Assembly (NCBI RefSeq): GCF_019320115.1
Contig: NC_089589.1
Span: 22,034,580 to 22,098,579, forward strand
Length of the DNA stretch: 64,000 bases
Source: Miscanthus floridulus
Lineage: Eukaryota > Streptophyta > Magnoliopsida > Poales > Poaceae
Direction of reading: 5' to 3'
The position numbers and the translations under genes are program-made. The number at the start of each line of letters is the position of its first letter. Positions within the stretch are counted from its first letter, which is position 1. The notes below the pieces were generated by a model. It did not search any database. It was not told the DNA's origin and saw nothing but the letters and a program-made list of their open reading frames with translations. Below are positions 33,475 to 45,196 of this stretch, piece by piece.

Positions 33475-34013
33475 AATTTACTATAGTGGTAACCTATTCT
33501 ATGTGATCGGAGATCCGGTGAAGTAGGATGGTAAAACAAGCTAGTAGTAAATTATGAGAAAAGATCCTTAGTAAGACTCATTTCTGATGCATATCTTTCC
33601 TTTCTATAAGGCATGTTGGTTTTTACCTTAATGTGTTCCAAGTGGCTTGCTAGAGCAAAGATGTTGTTCTACAGAACATCTTTTTAGGAACACACCTATA
33701 TGAGTCAGACTGCTGGTCACAGTCTATGAGATTTGGGTGATCTCTAAATACTCATGAAAGGCACTGGAGTATGACTTATATGCTTCAAATAGAGGGGGTG
33801 TCTTTTGCAGCCTAGTATAAGCTAAGGACTTTAGTGAAATTTACCTCACACAAAACTATCAATTCAAGGCTTAGTCCATTGTTCAGTTACGACTGAGTGA
33901 AACTATTGCTCTAGATGGATGTTCAACTTAATAGTCTCCATTGAAACACTGGTATATAAAAGAAATGTGGTTCTGAGACTACTTTGTTACAAACCCTAGA
34001 GTTTGGTAGGGAT

Positions 34014-35071
34014 TGTTGGATATATTATGGGCTTGACCCGTATAATATTTAATAAATCAAATAAAACTCTATGGTCCGTAACATTAAGCGTTGTATGGTT
34101 TAATACCGTACGGGATTTTGACTGAACATTGACTCAGCTTATTTGGTTGAAAATTATCCATCTTAATTAAGAAGCTGAGAAAAGGACACAGGAGAGCCAC
34201 ACGCGCGCGCGTGCGCCGCCGCCGCCTCCGGCCGGGCTGGGTCCGGCCGTGGCCGTGGCCGTGGCCGTGGCCGTGGGCCGTGAGCCATGGCCGTCGGCGT
34301 GGGCCATGGCTGTGAGCGTGGCAGGCAGGCGGGCGGCAAGCGAGCGGACGGGCCGGCGTGGCCAGGTTTTGCCACTTATTCCACATAATTACGGGAGTTT
34401 CTCTCGTTTATGGTGGAGGTGAGTTGATTGCGCCGGTTACCGTCTCTTTGTGTCTCCGTCTCCTGAGTTCCTCCGCTGGCTTTCTCTCTTCCCGCCGCAG
34501 GCATAGAAGTAGAAGTCCTCCGTCAGTCCAATTTCCTCTCTTTGCTTCCGAGAGACCACATCTCAACCGCCCTTTGGCTTTCCCCGTCCCGTACCTCTGC
34601 GCGCACGGAGCAACGGGAGAGCAGGTGCCTCCGGAACCCTCGTCCGCCTGCGAAACTTGCACGGGGTGTGCGGCGATTAGGTTTTTGGGGTGCGATTCCG
34701 CAACTGCTCGTTCAAGACGTCTTCTTCCTGGTGATCGCTCGCGGAACAGCAAGGTGTCTTCTTTCCGGTGACCGTTTGTGTGACTGCACTGCGAACATCT
34801 TCCTGCATCGACTGTGGTCCACAACTTCGAGCAACACACTATGTCTGGTGCAAATGGAGCCTCCGATGCCCTCGGCATGGGACCCTCTGCTGGGTACACT
34901 CTTAACTCTCTGATTACCGTACTTTGCGTACTTACTGTATCGATCGGTATATCATACTTGCATGCTGTAGCGTTTGTTAGTGATATATACATGCACATAT
35001 ATGTTGTCACGAACCTGCTGATGTTTTATTTCTGGATTAAATTGACCATGAAAATGCCTAATTATCTAACG
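34014..35071 (+). repeat. Copia 3' LTR
   Basis: Starts TGTTGGATATATTATGGGC after GGTAGGGAT, a weak polypurine tract. Longer than the 5' LTR because of a CCGTGG repeat near 34243-34280. Confidence 0.9.
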
Positions 35072-35076
35072 TTTTC

Positions 35077-35779
35077 TTTATCCAGCCAATCCAAATCTGA
35101 TTAAAACCTCTAGATTGAAGTACTTCAAAAAGAAAATCCCAGCAAACCCTATCATATGCTTTTTCATAATCTAATTTTAGAATAGCACCTCTTTCTTTGT
35201 TACTATGAACACTATGAACTATTTCATGAGCAAGAACTACACTTTCTAGGATATACCTCCCATGTATAAAAGCACTTTGGTGAGGTGACACTAGTCTATC
35301 CACTACTGTACTTAATCTAAGAGTCAAAACTTTGGAAAACTTTTGAAACTGCAATTAATAAGGCTGATTGGTCTAAATTTTTTCATGTTCCTAACACCTT
35401 CTTCCTTAGGAATCAAACTAATCATGGCAAAGTTCAGCCTATACAGATCCAGCTCCCCATTAAAAAAATCATTGAACATTTTCACTAAATCACCTTTGAC
35501 AAGATCCCAAAATTTCTGGTAAAACACAAAAGAAATCCCATCAAGGCCAGGAGCCCCTTCAGCATAACAACTAAAAACAGCTTCTTTGATCTCTAACTCA
35601 GTAAAGGGAGCTGTAAGCACATTATTTTCTACCTCAGTAATTTTTTTATTATGATTCCAAAAATCATCAGCTAAATGAATATTAGGTCTACCTTCATTCT
35701 TAAAAAGATCCTTGTAGAAATTAACAGCCACCTCCATCATGGCTTTTTGTTCTACAACAGGCCCCTCAGGCCCATCCAA
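35077..35779 (-). pseudogene. LINE reverse transcriptase, N-terminal half
   Basis: On the minus strand the order is AVNFYKDLFKNEG, ELEIKEAVFSCYAEGAPGLD and GISFVFYQKFW, FAMISLIPKEEGVRNMKKFR, PHQSAFIHGRYILES, and LKLDYEKAYDRVCWDF (first catalytic aspartate). A frameshift lies at about 35325-35355. At 35077 the frame ends WIGWIKK and continues in the half at 28597 once the copia element and one TTTTC are ignored. Confidence 0.88.
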
Positions 35780-35790
35780 AATTAAAACCT

Positions 35791-36884
35791 TTTTCTAAGG
35801 TTTATTTCATTTTTCGGATGAGCTTATTTAACTCAAGTGTTGTCAGATTACCTCACCTCTCAACTGTGGTGTTTACACTTGTACTTATGCGTTGGATGGA
35901 CAAGGTGTGAACACAACGGTTTTATCACTGGCCACGTTATCAGTATGCAGCAAGCAGGTTATTATTACTATCCAAAATACAGCAAGCCGGTTTTAGAGCG
36001 CACAGCTGTGGGGCTTACCATCGCTCTCCGAACCCTCGCGGCATGGGTATTGCAAGGGTAGAGAGCGAGGATAGCCCACAGGAGTAAAAGTAAAATTGGA
36101 AACAAGCACGGGAAGAAATAAATGGCATTCAACTGAATGTTTTTTTCGAAAGATCCATTCAACTGAATTCCAATCAGCTATATTGTGTCTGTATTTGTAG
36201 CCGATATTGGCACGAGTGGTCTAATTACATTAATGACGTTACAACTGGCAAATATTCTTGGCATACCCAGGGGCAATCTAGTCTTTTGGAGTCACGAATC
36301 TAACTACTCCCTACGTGCAGTGAGGCCTCATATCTTCCTCAGTCGGTTTTGGTTGTCTCGCCAAGGTTCTTCTCGCTCGTCACCTAGTCTCGAGTGTAGC
36401 AGCGGAGGTGCACCGACGAAGGTATCTTTGTCAAGTTATCTCCGTGGGTTGTTCCAACAAAACAATCACCCTGAGTGAAGACAAATTTTTATGGGTGGAG
36501 TACAAGGGGTGTCAAGTCGAGGGTACTCTCCCCAAAAGCGATCAAAGCTAGTGGCGGAGCTCAAATGAAAATTTTAGATGGGGCAAACCGCAGGCATATA
36601 GCTTAAAATAACATAAAAGAAGAGCCACTGCATACACACACCATATTCTTATTGATATCTCACAGATGCACACCAAACGAGTAATATACGGTAAATTTCA
36701 AGATTGAATGGAGATGGTACCTCAACATTAGAAGGTAGAAATCCAATTTGATTTTTATGACTACATGGGCAGGATGAGGATCCTGAGCCAATACTCATCT
36801 TTGAAAAAAAATGCACTTCAAATCTGCACATATAAACAATACAAGCAGAATCTCAAATCTCAAATCTCACATCTCTAAAAATTA
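35791..36884. other. Intergenic stretch, no supported gene
   Basis: Several short frames with no domain. A hairpin-like pair at 36006-36028 and 36061-36081 is the only structure noted. Confidence 0.5.
36006..36081. other. Short inverted repeat (hairpin candidate)
   Basis: CTGTGGGGCTTACCATCGCTCTC pairs imperfectly with GAGAGCGAGGATAGCCCACAG across a loop of 32 bases. Arm length is near that of plant small-RNA precursors, but no other feature supports a miRNA. Confidence 0.35.
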
Positions 36885-37133
36885 CTAAATGCAAAAATTT
36901 TTGTTGCTAATTGCCGAACACATATATCTCTTGTTACCAACATTTTTGCTTCTCTCTTCTTCTTCGTCAAATGTGTCGTGAATGATGATTTCTCCCAACA
37001 CTTCTGTGGCAGTGTTGTTCTTCAATCCACCTCTAAGAATGACGATCACAATGATCTTGAACTTCTTGGGTAGTGACCATAGCAACTTGTGGGAGAAGTC
37101 TTCATCATCAACATTTTGTACAAGGCCCATCAA
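36885..37133 (-). pseudogene. Copia-like gag fragment
   Basis: The minus frame reads DDEDFSHKLLWSLPKKFK, RGGLKNNTATEVLGEIIIHD and an acidic tail, which resembles the UBN2 gag of grass copia elements. It lacks a zinc knuckle and any pol sequence. A short isolated fragment. Confidence 0.6.
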
Positions 37134-37239
37134 CTAATTTACAATGACATTGAGCCCATGGAACATCCTCACTCTTATCCATATGGACCAAGGGCACCTC
37201 ACCACTCACAGAAGAGCCCACTCTAGGTCGAGTGGGCCG

Positions 37240-38736
37240 AGGACTAGAATATGAGGCGCAACCGAGATAGGGTATATCATCGAACTTGGCAGACAAGTAA
37301 TCAGAATGGAGCTTCGAGACCAAGATATACGATATATTTTCCTATAACCGAATAGAAAACTTGTATCTCAACCGAATGGATCTCATATGTAATCCTACCA
37401 CCAAGACTATATAAGAAGGTAGGGAGCCTCCATTTGGTACATGATCATGGATCGTAGCCACCCTAGGAAACAAGACATCAGCGCCCGTTGTATACACCGA
37501 GCATACAAGATAAGAGATCTACTCTCGTCTGGGCGTAGTGTATCCTATACCTGGTCCATTTATAAATATGTGTCCCATGTGCTACCTGACGAGATCCTAA
37601 TATATGGGTATGTTAAGCATCGGGTCCAATGGTTTCCGAACGAAGAAGAACCCCGACCGACCCCTCCAGGATCTCCCGGGGGCTCGAGGGCTATACCCAT
37701 CGGGTACACTCGCGCGCACCCTCTAGAGGAGAAACCCTGCCGAGCCTGACTACGCCATGACCTCTGCCTGGGGCTCAAGGGCTTGCCCGGGCCCTAAGGC
37801 TCTAGATCTACGCCAACACTTCGGCCCGTCCCTTGGCTCCTGCCCGGCCAACGATGCCAACCATGGTCCGGCCGCAAGAAGACATGCCCGAGTTACTGAG
37901 GCTCGGGGGCTCCATGGCGCTGCCCCTTGGGCACGACATTGCCAGCCACTTTTCCGACAAGGTCACACACGGGGTGTGCACAAGAAGACAAAGCTTCCCC
38001 ATGGCCTCTAGGGACTCGGAGGCTTCCGGGCCCATGCGTCAACCCCTGGAGCCGACCTCCTTCACCACCAAGAAGACTCCAGAAGGTCCACCTGGGGGAG
38101 GCCGGTCCAAACCGACACAGCCTGACACGCAGAGTGTCAGAACAGAGCAGCCAGACGCCGCCCAAGGCTTCTTTGGCTCCACGACACCGCCACTATCCAC
38201 AGCGCGTCGCTACAAGGCCCTCCTGGACTCCGGCGCTTGTAGACCATAGACTAGTTCCCCCAAGCCACCATGTACACGACCTATCTCGTTATATAAGGGA
38301 TAAGGTCGGACCTGGGGGGAAAAGCAGAAGCATTAGAAGATAGAACATTCCATTCCATTCCTTAGCCTCTGCTCAGCATCAAGAGCAAGGCAACCCAGAG
38401 AGGGGCACCGAGAGCTCCTCCACCATATCCCATTGTCTTCCTCCTCTCCGACGAGGAGAAGGCTTCACCGACGGTGAGGCAACCTTAGGATTGGCACCGA
38501 GCTAACCCCCTACCAAATCTCTCTACAACCCTATTGTAACCCCCCGATTTTTTATGCTTCTGAGTATAAGGATCATCAGCTGCTGGACGTAGGGCACCGA
38601 TTGGCCTGAACCAGGATAAACTATTGCGTCCACTTTGTGATTCTTGTGTTCTTGAGTGCACCCGAGCCACTAGAGACCCGTACTCTGACACCGACTCGAA
38701 CAACAATGCTTGCCGCGGTTCCAACCCAGCGACAGC
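37240..38736 (+). mobile_element. Gypsy-type LTR-like remnant
   Basis: Promoter-like segments with TATATAAGAAGG at about 37410 and TTATATAAGGGATAAGG at about 38290 are followed by sequence typical of LTR R/U5 regions and then by a primer-binding site at 38737. The left border was not found. The GC-rich frames at 37757-38343 carry no domain. Assignment to gypsy rests mainly on the primer-binding site. Confidence 0.45.
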
Positions 38737-38755
38737 TGGCGCGCCAAGTAGGGGG
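38737..38755 (+). other. Probable primer-binding site of a gypsy element
   Basis: TGGCGCGCCAAGTAGGGGG matches the start of the internal region of many grass gypsy elements (TGGCGCGCCAGGTAGGGG, from memory). Confidence 0.55.
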
Positions 38756-41551
38756 TAGTGTTAAGTGCGATTCAGGCTCTATGGTGGCCAGAGCCACCTG
38801 CCTCGTCGTTGGAGCAGGCGGCACCGCCCTAGAAGGCGGTGTCCGCCCCAGACGGAGCTATTTTTTATGCTTGGGAACTAGATCACCCGGGAAGAACAAA
38901 AGGATCATCGTCCGGATGGTCGCACCACCTGGCATTTGGACTTCTCCGCCGATCAACTGGTCAGACAGTAAGGTTCATGGACTTCGTCACCAACCAGTTG
39001 GTCGGACTGTTCGGCGCTCACTTCTACTCAGCCTCACTTCATCGCCGACCAGATGGTTGGACTGCTCGGTGCTTGCTTCTTCGCCAACCAGCTGGTCGGA
39101 TTGCTCATCGTTTGGGCTTCATCGTCAGCTACACTGAGGGTTTGCCGGCTAAGCTGGGGACTCGTCGGTGTTCGGATTCTTCATGCAAGAGTTGCCAGCT
39201 AAGCTGGGGACTTCCTTGGTGGTCGGATTTTGCTACGTCTTATCAGTGTGCTATCAAGTTGCTCCATGTTGTTTGGATCAGGGTGCTGACCTTGGGCAGT
39301 ACGTCCGGGGTAATGATAAGTACATGCCAGATGATGTTGGCAAGCTCTCATTAAAATTCTTTGACCCTGCTACAAGATTTATTTTTTCATCTTCTAGCAG
39401 GTTCGGGGACTATAGTGTGTATACTGCACCTTGCGGTGCATGTACTGATTTTTCTTATTAGTGGTTTCAGCTAAGCTGGGGACTGGCTGTGATCAGCTAG
39501 CATCTGGAGTCTACTATTTTAGACTCTGGCACCACGTGAATACTTCACCTACTGTCAGGCTCGGGGACTAAGTGGGCACACTTCACCTCACGGTGAATGT
39601 GCTTATTTTTAGGACCCACTGCTTTTCTTAAATGACTAAGTCTTGGATGATAATCATCCAAGCTCTCAGTTGGGCTCTAAGAGTCTCTTTCGCCTAAGGC
39701 ATGGATGCTCACTATCCAACTCCTATCATGAGGGACTAAGTTCCTCCGCACTGACTAAGTCAGGGATGCTAAGCATCCAACTTCGCCGTATGGAACCTAA
39801 GTGGGCACACTTCACCTAAGGTAAAGAGTTTTTAAATTTTAAACTTGAGCTCCTTACATCCTTCTAGCAAACCTCAGCTTGGAGCAAGTTCGAGGTTGGC
39901 TGTTGACGGTAGTTAACAACCAATTTAAGCCATCAATTAAACATGTATAAGGGCATAAATATAATCACCAATGAAGGTTTAGGGGTTTACACTAATAAAT
40001 TCCATGAATTTTGGTGAATCTGTGTTTTCAGCAGGGTTTAATCAGAAAACCGCCAAGGAGGACCTAATCGTCAAAGGAAAATACGGAGTTCCGCCGCGGT
40101 ATCTATGTGGGAAGACTCTAGAAGTGTCCAGAAGCCACATCACCAAAGCGGAGGGCCACCCCCAGACAGGTGGGGCCACCCGGCCCCCCTAGGCCCACCT
40201 GTCAACCAGCTTCGTATGTCGGTCTCCCATCGCCTTTGAGGATGCATCTAGGCTCCCCCTAGGCATCAGAAGTCATCAAGTCATTTGAGAAGACAAAAAC
40301 CCTAATCTCCTCAGAGCTCCTCCTCCATAGCATAGCTAGTTAGGATAGATCTAGAGGGAGGCAAGCAGGACTTCACTTGGATTCTCGATCTTATCAAGAG
40401 TGTGGTTTGGTATAAACTTTGTACCCCTCTCTCTTTTGTTTCTCCATTATTTTTATATGCCAGTTACAATTGTTATGACGACCTCAGTGTTCATCTTATT
40501 CATGTTTTTTCGTTATAATGTTCATCGTATACTTTGATTATATACTTAGTATAGCTAGTTTATCATTATGTTTATGCACAAGTACGTATAGCGCTCCTAA
40601 AGTACACGGGGTGGGTGGTCGACATTGTGTAAGCGTGGTGCTTATACATTGTTTACCTATGGATACACCCTATATTCTAGGTCATGTGGTAGATCACGGA
40701 TGCTACACTCCCATTGAGTCCTTTGTAGTCCACTCCCCGATTATAGGTGCACGTAGGGTCCGATTACGAAGGTAGAACGAGCTCTGCCCTCAATCTTTCT
40801 TAGTAATATCCCTTATGTGTAGATATGATTATGATCTTAGCCATGATTACTAGGTGTAATTGCACTAATCAAATGTATGCTTTGACTTGTAATTAAGAAT
40901 GACTTAGGAATTATACCTATAATATTCTACCTGACCATGCTAATGCTATAGAAAGGAGTGCTCTGAGTGATTTGTCATTACTTATCATTTATATATCTCT
41001 TATCCTATGACTTACCCCTGTTGTGAGTAGAATATTGGCTATGGTTTATTTCTCCTTCAATAGTATAAGTTATCAATGCATATCCATGCTAGACCTTCCT
41101 AGTGGTAAAAATATAAATAACGATACCTGGAATACTCTCGGGTAAAATGCTACAATGGTATATTATCTGTGCGCTTGCGGATACTTCTGATTCATAGATT
41201 TATATATATATTCTCTATAGTCACATACATTAATAAAGAACTGCTTAGAGTTATTCTAGTAGTAATACTATGTAATACCAACACATATCTCTGGCATCAT
41301 CACTAGGGATGACAACCTAGTAAAGTTAGGGATATAGGTTTATAATAGGTGGCTAAGTACTTCAAACAAGTGACACGTTAGTAAACACCAACATTGGCCG
41401 ACCAGTGAAACTAGTCAGACATTTGATTTAATTGCTCGGCTCCTAGTTAAACTGGTCGAACGCTTGCTACTGTCGATCGGCTACACGATGAACTGCTCGG
41501 ACAAGCTCAAGATGGCGTTGCTCAATAGATACAAGGCGCTCGGGGACTAGC
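38756..41551 (+). mobile_element. Internal/3' remnant of a gypsy element, split by a solo LTR
   Basis: Non-coding sequence with repeated phrases such as AACCAGYTGGTCGGAYTG and CTAAGCTGGGGACT on both sides of the LTR at 39901-41393, so both pieces come from one element. No gag or pol domain is left. It ends in CTCGGGGACTAGC before the LTR at 41552. Confidence 0.45.
39901..41393 (+). mobile_element. Solo LTR, 1493 bp, TTGGC target duplication
   Basis: Starts TGTTGACGGTAG and ends AACACCAACA, an inverted TGTTG/CAACA pair. TTGGC flanks both sides (39896-39900 and 41394-41398). No internal region. It sits inside the older gypsy remnant. The family was not identified. Confidence 0.85.
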
Positions 41552-42007
41552 TGTGGGGGGTATAACCCCAGGTACCCACGGTAAGGGACATGGGCCGCAC
41601 CATTAGGGACGGTCCAGCCCACGACATCAAGACTCACAGCGCATGGCACTGCTCGGTACACCGCAAGGCACCTAGAAGATCTGATTGGATACTATAGATA
41701 TTGTAATCTAAATATAATACTTGTCATGTAATCGACTACGATACTTTTCTTTTAACCCTACCCTTCCAGAGTATATAAGGAGGGGCAGGGGTCCCCTAGT
41801 CGACATCCCTAGATATCTGATCATAATATATAATCCACCAAAGACACAGGACGTAGGGTATTACGTCAAGTTGACGGCCTAAACCTGCCTAAATTGTTGT
41901 CTCTGCGTCTTGTGTCACCGTCTAGTTCCTATCTTGCGCACCTTCACTGATTAATCTACTACCGTCGGCATAGCCCTCGGTAGACTACCGACCATATTTT
42001 GTCGATA
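41552..42007 (+). repeat. Gypsy-type LTR (probably 3' LTR of the remnant)
   Basis: Starts TGTGGGGGGTATAACCCC, holds TATATAAGGAGGGGCAGG at about 41773, and ends near TTTTGTCGATA where a CA terminus is expected. Preceded by a short purine-rich GGGGACTAGC. Confidence 0.55.
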
Positions 42008-42854
42008 ATACCCAAGGTTGCAAACAACCTTGATTGCAACAAGAATGCAGCGGATCGATAAAACCAATTGAGAGGTCGATGAAGCCAATGTTGAGCCCGT
42101 CCTATGCGTGGTTGACTCTCGAACGCCTCCTAGGAAGATCTGTCGGGGAGGAGCACATGGAGGTAATCCTAGGGCTAGCAAGGCCACCTAAAATGCTACC
42201 AAATCTTGTCAGGAGACATGATGAACATCAAGGTTGAGAGTTAAGGCAAAAAGGGTTTGTGTTGTGTTTTTGATGATTGGAAGTTAGAATACTCAATCGG
42301 CCATGATCCTCTTGTTTATATAGAGAGGTGATCTTATCCTAGTAGTAAACTAGTCCAAAACGCGTTCTCAAAGTTTCTCACGTTAAAAATAGATGCAAAA
42401 CTGACTTGGAAACCAAGTCTGTTTGAACAGGCAGGAAAAATCGGCTATGAAAGGGAGAAATATATCGTTTCTTGCTGAGGAAAAACCGGCTATGTAACAA
42501 ATGTATAAGCTTTTGTGCGACTACGGGGCATGTTTTATTATGTAAAATCCTATACCATTTTAATTTCACCATTTGATCATTCGAACAAAGGGTACATAAG
42601 GGCACTTCCAATGCAAAAAAAACCATTGTAGTTTTATAGGTACTAATTGCACTGTCATGTAAGCAATTTGTTGATGTGGCAGATGGGAAAAGGGAGAAAT
42701 ATATCTTTTTTGTTGAGGAAATGATGTCTTCGCATGTATTGAGACCAAAGGAACTACTCGCAACGACTTTGGAAGGGCCAGCCAGCGTCATTTGTACCAA
42801 CTTTCTCCAATCTTGTGAGGCCGAGACCCCTATGCTCCCCTATGTTCGTCCCAC
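42008..42854. other. Intergenic stretch, no supported gene
   Basis: A 30-bp direct repeat (GGGAGAAATATATCGTTTCT and similar, at 42454 and 42691) is the only repeat noted. The 42378-42800 minus frame has no domain. Confidence 0.45.
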
Positions 42855-42879
42855 AATCACTACCGAAGATGGCTTCTTT

Positions 42880-43200
42880 GCCGAGTGTCCTAGACTTTGC
42901 CGAGTGTTTTTTATCGGGCACTCGGTAAAGAGGCTGTTTGCCGAGTGCCAGAGAGAAAGCACTCGGCAAACAAATGGCACTCGGCAAAAAGGTGGTTTGC
43001 CGAGTGTCAAACACTCGGCAAAGAATAACACTCGGCAAAGACCAGGTTTGCCGAGTGTCTAACAATAACACTCAGCAAAGGGCCGCCGCTGTTAACGGCC
43101 GGCAGCCGCCGTTAATCCTTTGCCAAGTGTCTTCTCCTGACACTCGACAAAGAGGCTCCTTTACCGAGTGTCATTTTTTGACACTCGGCAAACCATATTT
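42880..43200. repeat. A5 left subterminal array
   Basis: About ten units of TTTGCCGAGTGYC or the complement CACTCGGCAAA in both orientations. A second block lies at 43860-44110. Confidence 0.88.
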
Positions 43201-43942
43201 TTTTTCACTTTTGACCTCCAAACTTTTTCTGCAGTCCTTAGACAATACCTGGTACTCCATGTTCCAATGTGGCACATTTCTCAGACTTTTTCTATATTTC
43301 TTTAATTTATTTCATTTAATTGAATTTTCTTGGATAATTCAAATTATAACTGCTGGTCATTCGAATAATGAAAAAAATGAATGGAAAAATGATATTCATG
43401 TTATTTAGTATAATGTGAGGCCATATCCAGGAACAAACCACCAATTTCGAACATCTTGTTCGCGAAACATGACCACGAACTTGTGGTCGAGTTGTTTTTA
43501 AATTCTATAAAAAGCAAACGAAGTCCAAAAATCATGAAACTTGTCAAGATGTCAAGATATCATATGTGGAGGCTGTGATAAAAATTGAGGAGGTTTCGCA
43601 CAAGTTGTCACGTACGATGCTTGCAAACCAAAGTCGGCATCTTCACATTATACTAAATAACATGAATATCATTATTCCATTCATTTTTGTCATTATTCGA
43701 ATGACTAGCAGTTATAATTTCAATTATCCAAGAAAATTCAATTAAATGAAATAAATTAAAGAAATATAGAAAAAGTCCGAGAAATGTGCCACATTGGAAC
43801 ATGAAGTACCAGGTATTGTCTGAGGACTGTAGAAAAAGTTTGGAGGTCAAAAGTGAAAAAAAATGGTTTGTCGAGTGTCAAAAAATGACACTCGACAAAG
43901 GAGCCTCTTTGCCGAGTGTCAGGAGAAGACACTCGGCAAAGG
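43117..43942. repeat. Long inverted repeat in the A5 left end, arms about 300 bp
   Basis: 43117-43418 pairs with 43643-43942 across a 224-bp spacer. The arms include part of the subterminal array and an AT-rich unit that reads the same peptide (DNTWYxMFQCGTFL) in plus frame near 43250 and minus frame near 43800. The two arms differ at scattered positions only. Confidence 0.88.
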
Positions 43943-44110
43943 AGTCTCTTTGCCGAGTGTCAGGACCTATGGCACTCGGCAAAGATTTTTAAAAAAAAAT
44001 TAAAAAAATCCCTCTTTGCCGAGTGCCTGGCCAGGTGGCACTCGGCAAAGAATTTTTTTAAAAAAAGTTTGCCGAGTGCTAGATCGGGGGCACTCGGCAA
44101 AGAGGGGATT

Positions 44111-45196
44111 TAACCTCCCGGCCCAGCCGGCCCACACATCGCACGCACGCACACACGCATGCCCACGCTAGCCCCCCCCCCCCCCCCCCCCCCCCCCCCG
44201 CACCGCGCCACCAGAGGAGGAGGAGAAAGAGAGGAGGAGGAGGAGAGGAGGAAGAAGGAGGAAGAGAAGGAGGAGGAGGAAGAAGGAGGAAGGAGGAAGA
44301 AGAAGGAGGCGCCAGCCCCGCCACCGCCCCTGCCCGCGCCCGCGCCGTCCTCGGCGCTTCCCCAGCCGTCACCTTGTCCACCACCGCCCTACGACGCCCA
44401 CTAGGTATGCCCTACCATTGTCATCGTCGTAGTATTACTAGTAGTTACGGTAGTAGTAGTGGTAGAGTAGCAGTGGTGGTAGTCGTAGGAGTGGTTGTGA
44501 CATTGTTATATATATGTGGTTGGATATAATCTTGTGCATGTCGGCCATCGTGCCGTTGGTTTTCTTACAGGTTTTGGAAACCTCACCGTGCAGGGGAGGT
44601 GCTGCCGAAATTTTGTATTGACAGTTTTATGTTTCTTTTTTTTATAGAGAATAGCCTATCGGAGCGGAGCCGGAGTACCTCGGCGACCCCGATCACCTTC
44701 CTCGCCACTACACCGACCCACCACGGTCCCGCTAGCCTGACTCCACCACCACCCTAGGTATAACCCCTCTTTCCGTATCATGGTCGTAGATCACATAACC
44801 CAGTTAGGCGTCTTCTGTTCGAAAGAGATACTGTTGGAAATATGTAGATATTTCCATATCTAAAACCGTATCTATTTCGAATTGTCCACATTTTTTGGAC
44901 AGCCTGCGGATGCGTAGGTGGGGTTAGTTTCCATGGTCTGCTCCGATCCGAGATAGAGTTTCAGCATCATCTCCCTGTTGTTCTCCGGATACACACTCTC
45001 CCTAGCAGGACGTGTATTTGGAGAACAGCAGGGAGGTGCTGCCGAAATTCTGTCTCGGATAGGAGTAGAGCCTGGAAACTAATCCCACATATGCATCCTC
45101 ATGTGGGATTAGGACCTATCCTCACCTATTAGATAGTAGGAACATCATGTAGATGCAATTGATGTTTGTATTACTCGTCACTATATATGTTAGAGG
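44111..45196 (+). other. 5' leader and introns of the A5 TNP2 gene
   Basis: GC-rich start with a C homopolymer and AGG-rich stretch to about 44400, then intron-like DNA with a TAG-rich segment (44425-44500). GGGAGGTGCTGCCGAAATT appears near 44597 and 45031, and an imperfect inverted repeat spans about 44938-45075. No TATA box was identified. Confidence 0.4.
44172..44209. repeat. Homopolymer of 38 C
   Basis: An uninterrupted C run in the GC-rich leader of A5, followed by an AGG/GGA-rich stretch to about 44310. Its true length may be unreliable in any assembly. Confidence 0.9.

Larger units (their letters stand above)
28603..35071 (+). mobile_element. Ty1/copia LTR retrotransposon, complete but decayed, inside the LINE
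   Basis: Two LTRs (28603-29614 and 34014-35071), both starting TGTTGGATATATTATGGGC, enclose gag and pol on the plus strand. TTTTC flanks both sides (28598-28602 and 35072-35076). LTR1 ends TCTAACA, LTR2 ends TCTAACG. The domain order gag, protease, integrase, reverse transcriptase, RNase H is the copia order. Many in-frame stops make it non-functional. Confidence 0.93.
26449..35790 (-). mobile_element. LINE-type non-LTR retrotransposon, 5'-truncated, split by copia
   Basis: A run of 14 T at 26449-26462 is the poly(A) tail on the minus strand. Reading upstream on that strand gives the zinc-finger RT-associated region, then the reverse transcriptase. The copia element at 28603-35071 divides it, and its 5' part resumes at 35077-35790. 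The endonuclease domain is missing, so the copy is 5'-truncated, as most LINEs are. It inserted about 120 bp beyond the last DUF1618 codon. A target duplication could not be shown. Confidence 0.85.

Noticed and set aside
26449..35800. Target-site duplication of the LINE
   Set aside because: A-rich sequence lies at both ends but no convincing matching flank could be aligned, so no TSD is claimed.
37757..38343. GC-rich overlapping frames on both strands
   Set aside because: No domain; they lie in an LTR-like region before a primer-binding site.
42880..43200. Regular CACTCGGCAAA repeats as a CRISPR-like array
   Set aside because: Units occur in both orientations with irregular spacing inside a transposon end with TIR and TSD; this is a plant nuclear sequence.
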